Below are positions 50,391-63,711 of a stretch of DNA of 64,000 nucleotides, one piece after another. The stretch covers positions 13,647,686 through 13,711,685 of the forward strand of contig OU015534.1 of assembly GCA_907165065.1 (NCBI GenBank), written 5' to 3'. The notes beneath the pieces were generated by a model. That model was not told the DNA's origin and ran no database searches. It was given only the letters and a program-made list of their open reading frames with translations. Each line of letters starts with the position of its first letter. Position 1 is the first letter of the stretch. A program made the translations under genes and the position numbers. Source of the stretch: Caprimulgus europaeus. Taxonomy: Eukaryota > Chordata > Aves > Caprimulgiformes > Caprimulgidae.

Positions 50391-53300
50391 CTGGTTAACT
50401 TGTAAAACAAACAAACAAAAGTTTATCTGTATATGTGATTTCTTATATTTTGTGTACTAATACATATTGAATGTAAATTGCAAAGCCTTATTAAAGTTAT
50501 CAAACTGTATCTTGAGAGTTATGATATTTTTGTGTAACAAAAGAGATCTGAAGTTGTTAGAAATAATCCTTATGACAAAAAACCTCACGCTGGATTCAAG
50601 CCAGCTACTGCCATACACATGTGTGGTAACAGTTGTGAAGGCAAAGAGGAGGACAGTGAGAATTCAAATAGAAGGTACCAGTGTTTGTACACTTCATTCT
50701 CATGTGAGCAGCCCAGTGCAGTCAGTGGTTTAAGGCAGACAAGGTCAAGTTCTGATCATCCATACTTAGAAAACGTGAATAAATGTGGAGCTGAGGGATT
50801 TCAGTGCTTGGAATGAAAGTGTTTTTATCCAAATATCTGCCAACATGTTACACAGACTCTGATTAGTTCCACAGACACTATGAATCCTGAAAAAAAATAT
50901 GAGTTTTGCTGTTAATATTTTGTCTTGTCCAGTGATGTGGTAGCCTGCAGAGGCAGTTCAGGATACAGTCACCCAAGGAAAGAGATTTGATTACAGCCAG
51001 CAACGTGCTGTGTTGTATGGTGAGCACATTTTATGTTTTAAAGAATATGACATTATGAAACAAAACAATGGGACAGCTTCACACTAGGACCTGAGTATTG
51101 GCCAGGCAGGGAGAAAAGGGCAGTCTGCTTAGCAATGTGCTGGAGATCTCTTCAGAGGTCGGCTAATGATGTGAGCAGTCACGAGCTACCAGTTAACTAC
51201 TAGGCAGTAATTAGTGTCTCCAGAGCAGGCAGGGACACTAAGTGTTCTGGTGGGAAGAAAGTGAATCTCATTTCTGACTAATGACTGAGGAAATCCTCAG
51301 GGTGGGAGAATATTTTAATCTAATTGGGATCTTAAGCAATGGCAGGCTATATAATCAAGCACGTTATCCTAAACTGAGGTCCTAGCCTGGGCTGAATCAA
51401 CCTGCTGAAGCAAAGAAAGCATCAGTAACAAGTTGCTCATCATGGGGATTAGGCAATTACCTGTAGTTTGTTACCTAGATACAAAGACAAGAGAGCAAGG
51501 TTCAAGGTCTTTTTTGATCTGATTCTTGAGGCAAAGTGTCCACCTTGTGTATTTATTTTCAGATATTTGTATATAAGTGTTTTTATTACTTTAGTCTGAT
51601 GTGTTAGGAATGATTTCAGGAACAGCAATAAATACTAGTTCTGTAGTCATGGTGATCCTTTAGGACAAGATGTTGGGACCTTTCAGACGCACCTTGCCTG
51701 CTGATAACCTCCTCCAGGACAGTACTGGCAACACAGCACACCGCTGATTAGCTGCATAGATTGGCATGACATTTAATTCTCAGCATTTGGGTCCTGGGAG
51801 AAGCACTCATATCTGAAAGGAATTTACAACATCTATTGTGACTTTCGTTGCTTCCTAAAAAACCCAGACTCTTTAAACTTCTGTGATCTGTCAACACTAA
51901 AAATGTCAAACCTGTTCTTTGATTTCAGCAAACAATAACTTTCAATTCAGTCTTGCTGCACTATATTGAGGAAAATATTTATTCCTTGAACAGACAATGT
52001 TTTCCTGCTGAATGTGAGTTAATTTTAATTTTTATTTATTTTATTTTTAATTTTATGCAATTTTATTTTCTAGGAAATCTTAAATACTAACAGTATAATG
52101 CTGTTCCAAAGATGAGAGAAAAGAAGGGCTATTTAATACGAGTAGTTACATTTTGTGTTCTTGAGATAACCCTGAGTTTACTACTTTATGGTGAGGAATA
52201 TCTGCAAGGAAGAAAACTAGTTGAGTTCCAATACCCACTGTCCATCAGATAGTAAGAGTGTGTATTTCAGATGGAAAATGTTACATGTTAATGTTATGTT
52301 GATTGGTTCAGTAACAACATGCATTTTATTCTCATATAAATTACTCTTCAAAGGTTGGTTTCATAAGGTGCTCCTCACCCGTGGATGCAGCACCAGGTGA
52401 CTGGTGGTGACAGATCTTGTGTGTCTCATGGCTTCTTGTCTCGGGCACTGGAGCTGGGAAAAATATATTTGATTTTCTACATGGAGCAGCCACTATCACA
52501 GTTCATTTTCCTGTGATCTTTCGTACATCCAGTGAGATGCTTTGGAAGGAGACTTTTTCTGTTGTAAATGCAACAATTTGGACTGTCAAGTAAATGGTCT
52601 CCTCTACACCAAAACTTTGGCCAGGCTGCTGTTACACCAGCTTCTTGCCTATTAGGGTGCTTTTGGAGCTGAACATGCTCACTGAACTGCAGGTGGGAGG
52701 ACGAAGTTCTGGCCATGTGCTCCTGTTGCTGCCTCTGCGCTGGTTTTGGCATTTGAATGCACTGTGAGTTGATTGAACTTGCAAAAATTAGGAGAAAAAA
52801 AAAGAGTGCTGCAAAAGAAGGAATATCTGTTTACAGGCATAATTAGTCAAATTGCTCTATGTTGCAAGTCTTTTGCAGAAGATTTCCAAAGATTTTGCAA
52901 GGGTGAAGCAAAAGGGGTGTGGGGGGAACTGCATCAGTGAAGGGAATGGGTATGAGACCTCCCTTGCCAAGGAGCTGTTAGTTTTACTCAGCTGTCTGGT
53001 GAACCCATGCCCTTGGTGAGGGAAGATCAGGCAGGTGAGCAGGATCTGCACTTGATTATCATTATAGGATTCCTAAATGTAACTCACAGATTCATTAACT
53101 CATTCTTGCTTCAGGCTATTTCAAGCTTTCCTGGTTACTTAAACTGACTAGGCCACAATTAATTTCTTTCTGTGAAGGCTGAAAAAGGCAATGGCTGTTG
53201 CAGGTCTTTCTCTATCATCTGTTATTTGTTCTTCCCTGGTAAGTAGTAATCCATAGTTTTTCTCGCTAGTGTCTGGCAAATCAAAACGGATTTGCAGTCT

Positions 53301-55932
53301 GACCCTTAGAGTAGCTGGTGCTCTGCTTTTATGCAGATACAATACACGTCTGTGACTGGCTCAAGTCACTTAAATGCTATGGCTGAGTACAAATTCTTAG
53401 TAGCAGGCATCCCTTTCTGAGAGCTGAACTAGAGAGTGCACAGAAAGGATCCAGCCCTAGCAGGACAGCAGAACATAGGTGTGGGTATTTCCAGCTCTGT
53501 TCTCCCTGAGCTCCTTCCAGCACCAAAAGAAAGGTCTTCCTTCTGCATGTGACTTTTTTTTTTTTTTTTTAAAGATACACCTGAGGAAAATGGCATTCTT
53601 ATACAGCTCTGGAGAAATGTAGTAGTCTGATGACTTTCTAGAGGTGATTGATGTTTGAAAGCGGTAGGTGGTACAATCAAGGGATGCATCTATTGGTAGA
53701 AACCTAGGGATCTGATCAGAGAGCCTGAAAATTGTGCAAAACCTAAAACATTAGGTCTTACTCACTACAATACCTTCATAAGAAACAAGAAAACAAACAT
53801 AATATTTGCAGCAAGTTACATGAAAAGTTAATAACATAAAAATGCCAAATATGTAGTCAGTCACAACTGTTTGCTATAATCTGACTCTCCTCCTGTGGGG
53901 AAGAAGGTTTCCTGTGAACGTTTCAGCAACTCCCAATGATGATACTTTAAGAACAAACATATTTACCTCATTTGTCCCTTTTTTCTACTGCCTCCTGTAA
54001 ACAAGATGATGTCTGAAGTGGTCGGACAATGGTTACATATTAAAAATATAATTCAAATGTAATTTTAAAAAATTGTTTAGAATTAAGATAAGTTAAAGAA
54101 TGACATAGATATAATAGGGACTTTGTTTCTTAGCAACACATTCATGGAATTTTTTTTAAAAAGTCCTGTGGTTGCAGGAATATAAACATGTATCTATCTA
54201 GCTGTTTAATTTCAGCACCATGGTTGCAAAATAAATACTTGCTACAGAAGTTTGTGAAGATAAATCCATTTAACTTTTTTTTTTTAAATCTACTGCCAGT
54301 AGTAGCTTGACAAGTTAAAATACTTGAGTCAAAAAAATTGTTATCAGTAAAACATTGCTACCAAGTAGCTACCATTCCCAGCAAAACTTTGTGTGTGTAT
54401 ATTTACTTTCTTCTGAAGCCAGCAGAAGAAAAATACTTTAAATAGCATTATCATTTATAAATTTAGATATTTGTAATCTGAAACAATTTCTTTATTGGAT
54501 TATGCTTCAGTCCTATTTTTGCTTCAGACACACTGAAGGCAGAGCTGTGTGTAAGAGAGGGCTCCATCAGGAGAACTTGCCAAAGCAGCCTGGTAGCCTA
54601 GGGTGAAACTTGCAACGGCAAGTGATAAAGTCTAAATTCCATTTTAGGATTCAATTTTTTTAAATTTTTATAATCATGGATGAGCAGTGAGAATCCCAGA
54701 AGAGGTGATTTTTAAGAGAATGTAATGGCAGTATAAAATTTTACATAATGTAAGATAAAATATCTCCTTCGGATTTATCTCCTCCACATGCACTCAGATG
54801 TTCTATGGTTCTCTGCAAATATGTTTAACCAGGAGATAATTTTTGCTGCTGTACTACAGTCCATAGAATCAGAAACTTGTGAACTAACAGCACATGGAAG
54901 TGCAATGGTAAGTTTTTTTGGGAAAAAGCTGGAATTAAAAAAAAAACAACAACCCTTTTTCTTCTTATTGAGAGCTTCAGAAAATAACCTCTACCACTTT
55001 TGTGGAACTCTTAAGGTGTCTGAATCTGACAAGATATAAATAACACATTACTACTACAATGATCCTCTGCCTCCCACTTTTACACAACCATCATGCAAGG
55101 CCTCACATTGTGCAAATGGCAAGGAGTCTTGGGCAATGTAGCAAAATACACAAGAAAGAAATGCATTCACTTTTAAAGTAAAATTATTTAATTAAATAAA
55201 TAATTATAAAATAAACTGTATAAGAGAAATCACCACTTTTCATTATCTACTGCTGTCTGTTTGAAGACTGCCAAATGAAAGTAGTACAGCTGTAGCTCAG
55301 GGGTGTGCTTTGTGTGTCACACCACCATCTCCTCTTCACCTGCTCTTTGGGTGAGCCTTCCATTGGGTGTGAGTAGGAGCTAATGGCCAAAAGGAAGGAC
55401 AGTGGTTTGGGTGAGTTAGCCTTTAAAGCTGAATAAACTATTGTTGCATATGTAAAAAGTGTTTATAGTTTTATACAGAAATATCAGTCTTCTGACTTAC
55501 GTTTTCAGTAATCTTCTATTCCAAGAAACCATTAATCCACTTTTGTGAGAGACTGCCATTCTTAGGCTGTGGTGTTTTATTGGTGCAGTACAAAAGAACC
55601 AGTAAAGTGGTTTTTAAAGTGTTTGCAATGTTTAATATTACATTTTATTTGGTATGCTTCCTGCAAGCCTGTTCCTCTTGAATTCACTGGCAGAGTTCAC
55701 ATTGACTTTGCTGGAACAGTTTTCAGTTCTAGAAGATTTGACAGAGCTATAGTAAATCATTCAGTGCTTGAAGAAATACTGATATATTTTTAAATTACTT
55801 CCTTCTAGCAAATAACTTGCAACTTGACAGAAGTGAATCCCACAAAATATCACTCACGGCTTCATTTCACTCCCAAATAAATGTTCACATTTCACCATGT
55901 TTGTCTGATGTATTTCTGCTCACTTGAGTATC
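50391..55932. other. Downstream flank, no gene recognised
   Basis: This is AT-rich unique sequence with an AT-only stretch at 52020-52070 and a T17 tract at 53554-53570. Short open frames resemble nothing known. No RNA gene or clear transposon was recognised. Confidence 0.55.
53554..53570. repeat. T17 homopolymer
   Basis: Seventeen consecutive T residues form a simple repeat. The reverse-strand open frame through it gives a poly-Lys run with no coding meaning. Confidence 0.85.
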
Positions 55933-55961
55933 TTCTTGGGAAATAGCTTATTTCCCAAGAA
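55933..55961. repeat. Perfect 13-bp inverted repeat with 3-nt loop
   Basis: TTCTTGGGAAATA (55933-55945) and TATTTCCCAAGAA (55949-55961) are exact reverse complements around GCT. The loop is too small for a microRNA precursor. It could be a cruciform-prone site or a product of template switching during replication. Confidence 0.75.
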
Positions 55962-56899
55962 ATAGTTTATATTATTTCAGTGGTCTGCAAGGAATGCACT
56001 AGATGATTTGAAAATATATGTACAGGAGAAACAGGTTTTTCCCTTGAACTTTTGTAAACTTTATTTCAAATATTTATGTGTTGAAACAAACGAAAATTGC
56101 CAAGTGAAAAGTTACTTTTCTTTTTAAAACTCTCTGATTCACCAAGCAGGATCTATGCTTTTTACTGTAATTAAGCAGGGATGATTCTTCAAACTGTCAT
56201 ACCTCTTCTTTACTAAGAATTATCAAACTGGCTGTATCTAATTTAAGAGAATGATATTTAGATAAAAGGGAATGAATTATTGTAATATTGATATCCCAAT
56301 AATGGCATATCACCTGCTGCGCAATAAACTGTATGCTTGTTTTTGGTCAGCAGTTTGTGCTGTAAACAGTCCTGCTAGTGCTAAAATCAGTAGTTAATGA
56401 AAATGGACTGAGTTTAGGATGGTAACATGTAGAAAAATAACATTCTGAGTCAAAGCCTTGTTAAGGTTATATGTGAGCACTGGTAGCTCCTGCCAGTGTC
56501 ATAATTAGTGTTGTACGGTCATAAATACTGCCACGTTTTGCTTAGTTATGGAAGTTAGAAAGGCCACTTTAATTTCAGAGCTGTGGAGTGAATAACAGGG
56601 GACTCAACCCAGGGCAGGTGTGTCTGTGCACCTCATGTTTTCCATAGAAATACAGAATTATTGTCATTTTGCAGTGTAAATGTTCAGCAGTGAAATATAA
56701 TAAAGCAGTAATTTCAAATAGATTATTAGGAGTCAGTGATGATATTCAAAGTTAATTGCATGCATTTTTTATTTTCTTCAATAGAAAAGGCTTGGGAAAT
56801 GTAAATAAAATAAAACCAAGAATTATGTTAAAGTATTCTAAGTACGTGTCTCAGTCTGCTCTCAGTGCGAGGCTTGGATTTTGGATATGTTAATTATAG
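55962..56899. other. Intergenic sequence, no gene recognised
   Basis: This is AT-rich unique sequence. No coding frame or repeat was identified. Confidence 0.5.
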
Positions 56900-57110
56900 A
56901 TGAGATCACAAAACATCTGGAAAAATCCTGGATGACAAAAGCATGCCAGTATAACTTCATAAAAGGTAAACATATCCAGTGTGATGTTGTCTGGTATACT
57001 TATTTTCAAGGAAATTATGCGAAGAACAGATGGGGAAAGTTATAGATGTAGCCTTCTTGGATTTCAAAATAGCTTGTGACAAAGTCCAGTACCATGGCCT
57101 GAGTGGATGA
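56900..57110 (+). mobile_element. Decayed CR1-type LINE reverse-transcriptase fragment
   Basis: In one frame the + strand reads ITKHLEKSW, then after a frameshift QYNFIKGK, and after another frameshift and stops DVAFLDFKIACDKV. These match in order the CR1 reverse-transcriptase stretch known from birds, with a KHL block, an 'QHGFxKGKS' block and the catalytic-region 'DVVYLDFSKAFDTV' block. The fragment has at least two frameshifts and in-frame stops, so it is dead. CR1 is the dominant LINE in birds. The boundaries are approximate, and the 3' tail of the element is not seen. Confidence 0.55.
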
Positions 57111-60100
57111 GCTTAGTCCATATCTCCATTTCTTAATCCATATCTCCAAACAAGGACAAAACCTGGCTGGAGACAAGGAAAAGTATATAAAATGGTTTAA
57201 ATGATAGTGTCATACACATGCCAGCAGAATCCCAGCCAGAAGAGTCAGTCTTTGTGATTGTGCTCTTGCTGGGACACAAGACGATGCTGCAATTCTTCCC
57301 CATCTGTTTCACACTGCAGGTTGCTCCGGAGAGACCCTGGATAAGTCCCACTTGTCAGCGCTCCCCATGTTCCTCTGGGTGACGCTCCTGTGGTTGGGAT
57401 GTGATGCTTCAGCAGTGTCAGTGCCTGTCCCCAGGAAGCCTGCAGAAGGGGGAATGTTGCTGAGCCCTGCTGCCACGATACACAGGTGTCCTTAGGGGCT
57501 GGGTGGAGCAGCGGAAAGCCCTGCAAGCCTCCAGCATCAGCAGATCCGCTACGCAGTTTCCAAGGTAGGTGAAATCTCTTATTTATACCCTGGCCAGTAA
57601 AAGAAAGGTTGGTGTGAAGCCAGGGTGGTGAGATGAATATGGATTCTCTTCACTGTGAAAAAAGAAGAAGAAAAAAATATCAGTCCTGTAGTAGATTATT
57701 TTTTTAATAATAAAATATTTCACCTGAAATACAGTTCTATGAGAACATACTACCCAGAGTGCAACTCCAAAAAGGCAGTCTTCTGGGGACTCTTATTCCT
57801 CAGGGAGACTGAGGTCACCTGAGAGCAATACTAATTATAGATTTTCCCCACTTACCTCAGGCCTTACTGAGTATGTGCCATCAGAGCAAGGAAATATCTC
57901 AAACAAGGGGAAGGTAGGCACAGATCTCAAGAGCAGGACATGAATTCCTCATTTGCTTGAGACACTTGGGTTTCTTGCCTTGAGTGACTTAACAAAATCA
58001 ACTGGCAATGTGGTGAGTAGTCCCACGTCAAGGGGTTCACCAAGTGTGTAGTAGTCTGAGAGAGAGGTGAGGACATGGGAGTAAAAAGTTGAAATAAATT
58101 CAAGGGTCATTAGCATTTTCTGTGGAAATAAATAGGGCACCGGGTGATTTTTCTGGTATTTCTGGTGTTATGTTCTGCTACTCAATATGGGAGAAACTTT
58201 GTTTTTCATTTAATTTGTTATGAAAGTGGTACTCATTTCTGAGGTGACCTCTCAGACTATATGGGGTTCTATGAATCCCAATACATAGTAATAGTGCCCC
58301 TTCAAATTCAGATTTATTAAATTCAAATGGTGCCCACGCTGAGACTGAATTGATTATTTTTGCTGACATGGAAAAATAGCTTAATCTGTAATCCTAGCCT
58401 ACTACAGAAGAAACTATTAGGAAAACAAATCAATAGAGAGAGGAAAAGCTACCCCTAACACTTCAGTCAGTGCTCTTACTGCCAAACTCTCTTGTAATTT
58501 CCATTTTTCATCTTTCTTCTAGTTTTTCTTCCTCTTTCTTCCCCTTTCTAATTGGTTTGTGTTTTCAGTGTCAGTGGTGGGGATTTATGGTAGAAGTAAT
58601 GAGGTCTTACACTGTTACAATCCTGGTACACTTTTATCTCATAATTCCTTCCCCCAGTTGTCCATCTCTACTGCTTATCTTCGGGACTACAAAATGCTCT
58701 TCTCCTCCACTGCATAAATTAGCCTATTAGAAGGCTTTATTGTCTTTTGCCCAAGAAAGAAACACAGATGCCTTCTTCATTGTCAAAACTAGATGTTGGT
58801 AGGCCAATTTCCAAAGCTTCCAGCCAACCTTGTTTCTCCAGAGTACGTATCTTTCCAATTTATTAAAAACTCTTTGCATGATAAACATAACTAAGAATTC
58901 TACTTAAAAGTGTTATGGCACTCTAAGGAGAAGGGAAAAGCTAGAATTGTAGAATGATTAGAAAAAGAAAAACAGAAGGAAAAGTTTTTTAGGTAGCCTT
59001 AAGAGAATTTGAAAAATAATAAAAATGAACATTTTTATTGAAAACCAAAATCTGGTATTTTTTTAAATATTAGTAATGGGCATAAATTGTTATTCAGTCA
59101 CAACTGAGTAGTACATAATATGTTTCTGTGTTCACTGGAAGCTGAAAACCTTTCATTTATTACTGTTTTTAATGGTCATATAACCTGTTCACTGCATCAC
59201 TGTAGCACTCAGAGTAAAATGCCAAGTGCAGGACGTTCCCTAACTATCCACATTGTTTTTTCCTTCTGGGACCTTGAGATTCTCAGTAGATGTAGGATGA
59301 GACATGGAGTTCAGAAGGCACTAGTGGGAATTCTTTTGAACTATTTCATTTTACTAACGCTTAGTTCTTATTTATTTGTATTATATTTTAATATAAAAAA
59401 ATTTCCTAAAATAACCTGAAAGGTGTGATAAAGATTTATGTGAAGTCCAACTTCCTGTTATACTTCACAAGTAAAAGATAGCTGAAATACTTTTTATTTT
59501 TCCAGTTATTATTTGATGTGGAAATTCAAGTGCTGTCCTCTGTGTTAATTTGAGGCTTTTTTTTTTTCTTTTATGTGCAAAAGAACAGGATTTTTTATTC
59601 TCTTGAATGTTCAGGAATATATTTGGCACTGAAGCCATGGAGAACTTCTTTAATGACAATCACCTCATCTTAATGTCATTATTCTTGGTGAGAAAAGGAT
59701 TTGCTTTCATTTATATGTCAGTAAACCCACTTATGGCAATCTACAGATGTTTAATGGTACAGCAGTAAAAACAGACAAAGAGGGTCACAGGGTTTTAATT
59801 TTCTAAATATGATTCGAAGTCAGCCACAAGAAGCCCTATGAGCTTTTATAGCTGAAATGCAAAAGCCCTCAGAGAATGAAGGGCTGTATTTTTAAGGCTC
59901 TGAAGGCCAGATAACTCCTTTGACATCCAACTTCCATCAAAGTAAGCTAGCCTCCTTGTTACCATCACAAGCTATGGCAATAGGGTCCTACACAGTAAGT
60001 TTAGAGAATAGAGCAATATTTATTTCTCTTGCCTTGAAGGTAAAGCTATTGAATATATTTCAGACCTGTATCTCCTTTGCTTAAGTTGTGGTTTCTTGGG

Positions 60101-62209
60101 AGGGAGAGCCCAATTTGTGTAACAGCAGTTTATAAAAGTTCAGTCCAACTTGTGAAAACCATAAGGAGCTAGGAGAGAATCTCTTGTCTGGATGTCATTA
60201 GCAAAATGCTGTCTGACTGCTGCCAGCAGCATACATACACCTCAGCCACAGCTGTAATTTCTAAAGCATTGACGTACACTCTTTATCTGCTTCGAAATAA
60301 TTTGTTGAAGGTAAGAAATTACTTAATTTGAGCTGGTATAATAAAGATAGGTATGTAGATAGGTATTAATATATTTTAAAATTGTAATTAAAACAAGAGA
60401 AGCATGATTATATCTGCAGAAAGATTCAGTCTTGGCTTTGATTCTGTTCTCACAGTGGTGGAAATAAAAAGCATTTAATGGAAAAAGAAAACCACTCCAA
60501 GCAATTTAAGGGTATGCCAACACTTCATGCTCCAGTGTGCAGTGGAGTGATACCTTATCTAACTTCAAATAATGTAGCAGGAGGATCAGCAACAGTGTCA
60601 GTGCAGCATGAAGCTTTGCAAGACAGGCGTGCGTGTTTTATTGGAATTCAAGAGATGGCCTCTCATTCATTCAGGAAATTGGCTCATAATAAATGCACAT
60701 GGCTCAAATGAACATGAAAGAAACATACAGTGATATTGGCCTATTTAGTTCTGTATTCTAGTGGAATTAAAACACTGGAGTTATATGTAATCTCACATCA
60801 AAGTCGTATCTTACAAATGATACACAATCATATTACTTAGTAGAAGATTTAATAATTGCAAGAGAGATAAGATTTACTTGCAAGTCCTTTTCATGTAATC
60901 TAATACAGACCTCTTGTTAAACTGTGTTACATGGAGTAGGAATTTAGATCATGTTCCTAGCTTAAATGGCTGAAGAAACCTGCCTGGCTTTGGTTATTAG
61001 TTTGCTATGAATATGCCAGAGTAGTATCATGTTGAATGCTTGACCTGGAAGGAAAGAGCAAGCAGAAATACAGATTATAAAATAGTGGCAGCCAGGCTTG
61101 CTGAGCAAATATGAGTATTCTGTCTTGAGATCAGGCAGAAAATAGGACACTGCAGGACAGGTGAGCACAACTGAATGGGGATTAGTAACATCTGAGGCAG
61201 ATCTCAAAATGGGAAGGTAGGGTAATAGTCATTCAAGGTGTGTCATGATCAGCTGCATGGATTAGTTCCATGTAATGCAATCTCAGTCCTGAAATAACTT
61301 TGTGGCCCAAGTATAATGTTCGTAATCACCCATCCCATCCCTTTCCTGCTTGTTCTGTGTCCTTGAATCCTCACAAAGGATGTTGATTGTCTATAACTAA
61401 CCTTTTGCTTGAAAAAGTCATATTGAATGGCTTCCTGAAGGGAGTCTTTTTGGGAAAAATTCAACTGAAACAGTTCAGCTGTCTGTGGAGACAGGATTGG
61501 GGAATAATATTTGGCTCACAGCCGGTGGGAAAAATAGCTAAGGATTGTTTTGTGGTACATGTATACATGCAGTGTAAACTCTGGCTGCAAAGGGAACACT
61601 AATTTAAGAATTTATAACTTCTGAGTGCTTAACTTTGAAACCTTCATATCTTTAATGAAGATTTTTATTAGTTGTATATATGATGGAGAAGCCTGCTTTT
61701 ATAAAAACCTTGATTAATATAAAATTCCATCAGATCAGCTGTATCCATTCTGAATTTCTCTGGAATTGCAACACATTTGTGTCTTTGATGAAAGGAACGG
61801 TATATGAAGTTCCTGTTAAGTTCTTTCACCAGGAAGAAGAGAAAAGGGACTTTTCTTCTGCCAGGACACTTTTGAAGATCCGCGCTCCTATCTTTATCCA
61901 GACTTTTGAGCAGAGTTACTCTTCTAAAATGCAGTGGGAGAAAAGATGGAGCCATCTTCAAGCTAGGCAATATTTAGTATATTAGACTGTAATTGATAAA
62001 TTGTTGAGAGCTTTCTTTCAGATATGGAAGACCTGGTACTCATTCTGTGCTTTGTTTGAGAGGTTCCCAGCTTTATTCCTCCTCCTTCCTGAAGAGCACC
62101 CGTATCACTAGGAAAAATGTTTGGGTCTGCTCAGGGAGTGAAGGGAGCGAAGATGGGTTTCCCTCACTTAGGTGAAAGCTGCACTATGGAGGTGTTTGTG
62201 TAATGGAAT
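57111..62209. other. Intergenic sequence, no gene recognised
   Basis: A less AT-rich patch lies at about 57240-57560, next to the CR1 fragment. It may be more of that element or unrelated sequence; I cannot tell. The rest is AT-rich with short chance frames only. Confidence 0.5.
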
Positions 62210-62261
62210 ACAGGGTAAGTGAAGAGGAAACTCTTACAGGGTAAGTGAAGAAGAAACTCTT
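62210..62261. repeat. 26-bp tandem duplication
   Basis: Two adjacent 26-base units (62210-62235 and 62236-62261) differ at a single base (GAAGAGG versus GAAGAAG). The near identity suggests a fairly recent local duplication. Confidence 0.85.
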
Positions 62262-63123
62262 CCTTCAAATTCTGTCAAGAGATGAAGCAGCCACTGATAT
62301 TTGCAGGATGTTTGATCCTATACCTCTGTATTGAGCATACTATTAAACCACACAGGGGATCAGAGAGGAACATGGGTAGAAAAATACTTGATCTTTGAAA
62401 CTTGATCAGCTTCATCCATCAGCTGGAGGCCAAAGAGATCTTTCTGCCAAAGCTGAGATGTTTCTGGGTGTCCTTGGAGTAATGAGGTGCTTGTGAAATG
62501 AAGGGTTTTTCAGGATTGTGACATTGGATTTGTATGACTGAAATCCATTTTTGGATCTCTGTGTAGTCTTTCAGAAGACTCCAGAAAGTCTTTCCCGTTC
62601 TGTAAGGAGAAGGATGACAATTTCCAAGAGCAAACAGATGCAGTTCTTAGCCAGAATTGCACCTTGCCTAGTAACAGAAAGCTGAGGTGTATAAAACTAC
62701 TGGCAAATACTGCTCTCTTTCCTATCTGTGCTATTCAGTTCATGGGCCATACTGATGCTCCACAGGCACCATAGGACAGGGTAAAATGCTTCTCAAAAGT
62801 ATGCAAGTACTCTGCAGAAAACCTGTGTGCTGGGTTTTCTTCCTGTCCTGCTCCAATAAAATGATCCTTGCTCCCATAATGTTTATGCTGTGGAGAAGAG
62901 CTTTAAACCTCAGCTGCTGCTCTTCTTTCCCTCTGCATGCACCTGGGGCTTTTGGGGCTTGGTCTATAATCAAAATCACCAGACAGGACACTTTGCATCA
63001 GATGCTTCTGCTTATATAATGGACTATGTAAGTTTTATTCATGTTGCACAGAAAAATGTATTACAAAGTACATTCCTGAAATGTACTTCGTGTTGTGACT
63101 GAAAGTGGCTTATGCTCATAAGG
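62262..63123. other. Intergenic sequence, no gene recognised
   Basis: This is unique sequence left of the LTR. Overlapping short frames on both strands resemble no known protein. Confidence 0.5.
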
Positions 63124-63711
63124 TGTGCTGGTTTTGGCTGGGATTGAGTTAATTTTCTTCATAGTAGCTAGTATGGGGCTACGTTTTGGGTTTGTGCTGG
63201 AAACAGTGTTGATAATACAGGGATGTTTTAGTTACTGCTAAGCAGTGCTTACACAGAGTGAAGGCCTTTTCTGCTTCTCACACCACCCTGCCAGTGAGTA
63301 GGCTGGGGGTGCACAAGAAATTGAGAGGGGACACAGCCGGGACAGCTCACCCCAACTGACCAAAGGGATATTCCAGACCATATGATGTCATGCTCAGTAT
63401 ATAAATCCAGGGAAAGAAGAAGGAAGGGGGGAACATTCGATGTGATTATGTTTGTCTTCCCAAGTAACCGTTACGCGTGATGGAGCCCTGCTTTCCTGGG
63501 GATGGATAAACACCTGCCCGCCGATGGGGAGTAGTGAATGAATTCCTTGTTTTACTCTGCACATAGCTTTTGCTTTACCTATTAAACTACCTTTATCTCA
63601 ACCCATGAGTTTTCTCAGTTTTACCATTCTGATTCTCTCCCCCATCCCACCAGAGGGGAGTGAGCGAGCAGCTGTGTGGTGCTTAAACGCTGGTTGGGTT
63701 AAACCGTGACA
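63124..63711 (+). mobile_element. Avian endogenous retrovirus LTR, apparently solo
   Basis: The element of about 588 bases begins TGTGCTGGTTTTGGCTGG and ends AAACCGTGACA, giving the TG...CA ends of a retroviral LTR. In the + direction a TATATAAA box lies at 63398-63405 and an ATTAAA polyadenylation signal at 63581-63586, the order expected of U3-R-U5. The reverse complement begins TGTCACGGTTTAACCC, which I recognise from LTRs abundant in neoavian genomes. No primer-binding site or gag frame is recognisable in the remaining 289 bases, so it looks like a solo LTR. A longer provirus running beyond the window from a 5' LTR is less likely but possible. Flanks (AAGG left, AGTG right) give no clean target-site duplication. 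The class is not decided. Confidence 0.8.

Noticed and set aside
59018-59039. 10-bp inverted repeat AATAAAAATG / CATTTTTATT
   Set aside because: It is almost pure A/T in AT-rich surroundings, so chance is a sufficient explanation.
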